A stretch of 6,115 bases of DNA, taken from Actinomycetales bacterium (GTDB taxonomy: Bacteria; Actinomycetota; Actinomycetes; Actinomycetales; Cellulomonadaceae). The notes below the pieces were generated by a model, which worked only from the letters and a program-made list of their open reading frames with translations, had not been told where the DNA came from and searched no databases. Location: contig JAATES010000298.1 of the NCBI GenBank assembly GCA_015655615.1, positions 1 through 6,115 on the forward strand. Reading direction: 5' to 3'. Shown piece by piece: positions 5,596 through 6,115 of this stretch (its first letter is position 1; the number at the start of each line of letters is the position of its first letter). The position numbers and the translations under genes are program-made.

Positions 5596-6115
5596 GTCCG
5601 TACCTCGCCTCAGCACGCCAGAAGATCAAGAATCCCAGCCCGAAGGACAGGATGGCCCACCCGAGCCCCCAGACCCACAGTTGGGGGTCAAGCGGAATCA
5701 GCGGCTCATCCAGCACGGCCTGACGTGCCAGATTCAGATAGACCGCCACCGGCTGATAATCCAGGAGCAGACCGATGTGCGGATTGTGCACGTAGTGCGA
5801 CACCGGGAACAGCACCCCGGAGCCATACATCACGAAGCGCAGCACGAAGCCGATGATGTTGGTGATGTCCGGGACGAAGGCCACCGCACGCGCGAGCATG
5901 AGGCCCACTCCGGCGCTGAAGGTGTAGAGGAGCACCACCGCCGGGGCCAGGAGCACGATCCGCCAGGTGAACGCGACGGGCGCCATACCATCGATCAGTC
6001 CGCTGAGGTGGACGAAGACCAGCATCACGAAGAGTTCCGGCAGCAGCGTGGCCAGCTCGGACAGCGTCGACGAGAGCGGGATCACCGCCCGCGGGAAGTG
6101 CAGCGACCGCACCAG
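5588..6115 (-). CDS. ABC-2 polymer export permease (TagG/Wzm type), C-terminal part
   Basis: The frame is open to the right edge, so the N-terminus lies outside the window; 175 residues and the TGA stop are visible, against about 260-290 for complete members. The block RSLHFPRAVIPLSSTLSEL at the visible start matches the cytoplasmic loop of TagG/Wzm permeases. Four hydrophobic segments follow (visible residues about 22-40, 51-75, 84-105 and 146-166). The region RFVMYGSGVLFPVSHY and the YQPVAVYLNLARQAVL segment are typical of the family's C-terminal half. The short tail FWRAEARYGRE is cytoplasmic. It partners the ATPase gene, which it overlaps by 8 bases, to form an exporter of a lipid-linked cell-surface polymer across the cytoplasmic membrane. 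The valine codon at 6112 is within the conserved block and is not the real start. Confidence 0.9.
   Translation of the reverse strand: MVRSLHFPRAVIPLSSTLSELATLLPELFVMLVFVHLSGLIDGMAPVAFTWRIVLLAPAVVLLYTFSAGVGLMLARAVAFVPDITNIIGFVLRFVMYGSGVLFPVSHYVHNPHIGLLLDYQPVAVYLNLARQAVLDEPLIPLDPQLWVWGLGWAILSFGLGFLIFWRAEARYGRE
5602..5606 (-). promoter_or_regulatory. Ribosome binding site inside the permease gene for the ABC ATPase
   Basis: On the minus strand this is GAGGT, 6 bases before GTG 5595, lying within the last codons of the permease gene. It favours GTG 5595 over GTG 5616 as the ATPase start. Confidence 0.5.

Noticed and set aside
3928..5856. 642-codon open frame on the + strand, antisense to the exporter ATPase and nucleotidyltransferase
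   Set aside because: It mirrors two well-supported minus-strand genes, its translation is rich in His, Arg, Asp and Gln with no recognisable domain, and such long shadow frames are expected at high G+C.
1..6115. Search for mobile elements, CRISPR repeats, tRNA or rRNA genes, or a defence system
   Set aside because: I saw no transposase or integrase motifs, no regularly spaced direct repeats and no tRNA-like clover-leaf; all space is explained by housekeeping-type genes and short gaps.

Overview
The window is about two-thirds G+C, packed with genes, and uses codons with G or C in the third position. It starts genes with GTG as well as ATG. The aldR-ald pair and the zinc-ribbon metallopeptidase have close counterparts in Actinobacteria, so I read this as an actinobacterial chromosome. 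A Propionibacteriaceae-like host is possible, but I cannot prove it from sequence alone. Nothing looks like a mobile element, phage, CRISPR array or RNA gene.

Left part (1-2038, + strand): the C-terminal portion of a SpoIID/LytB-domain protein (cell-wall associated, 5' end outside the window). It is followed after 22 bases by a zinc-ribbon protein with an HEXXH metallopeptidase domain. A GC-rich hairpin separates this pair from the convergent gene that follows.

Middle (2101-3828): a divergent alanine-catabolism module. An Lrp/AsnC regulator (aldR type, - strand) and alanine dehydrogenase (ald, + strand) share a 141-base intergenic region that is clearly A+T richer than its surroundings. The region holds two CGAA...TTCG palindromes 32 bp apart, candidates for the regulator's binding sites. 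A long inverted repeat lies between ald and the next, convergent gene.

Right part (3913-6115, - strand): a cell-surface polymer module, transcribed right to left. It contains the C-terminal part of a TagG/Wzm-type ABC-2 permease, its TagH/Wzt-type ATPase (start overlapping the permease stop by 8 bases), and then, after a 138-base gap, a LicC-like nucleotidyltransferase. The permease and ATPase should form the exporter of a lipid-linked cell-wall polymer. The nucleotidyltransferase probably makes an NDP-activated precursor for it. The 138-base gap has hairpins just after the ATPase gene and a perfect 15-base palindrome next to a -10-like box, so the nucleotidyltransferase may have its own regulated promoter.

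I found no clearly unprecedented system. The observations most worth following are the two candidate operator regions and the unknown substrate of the nucleotidyltransferase/exporter pair.
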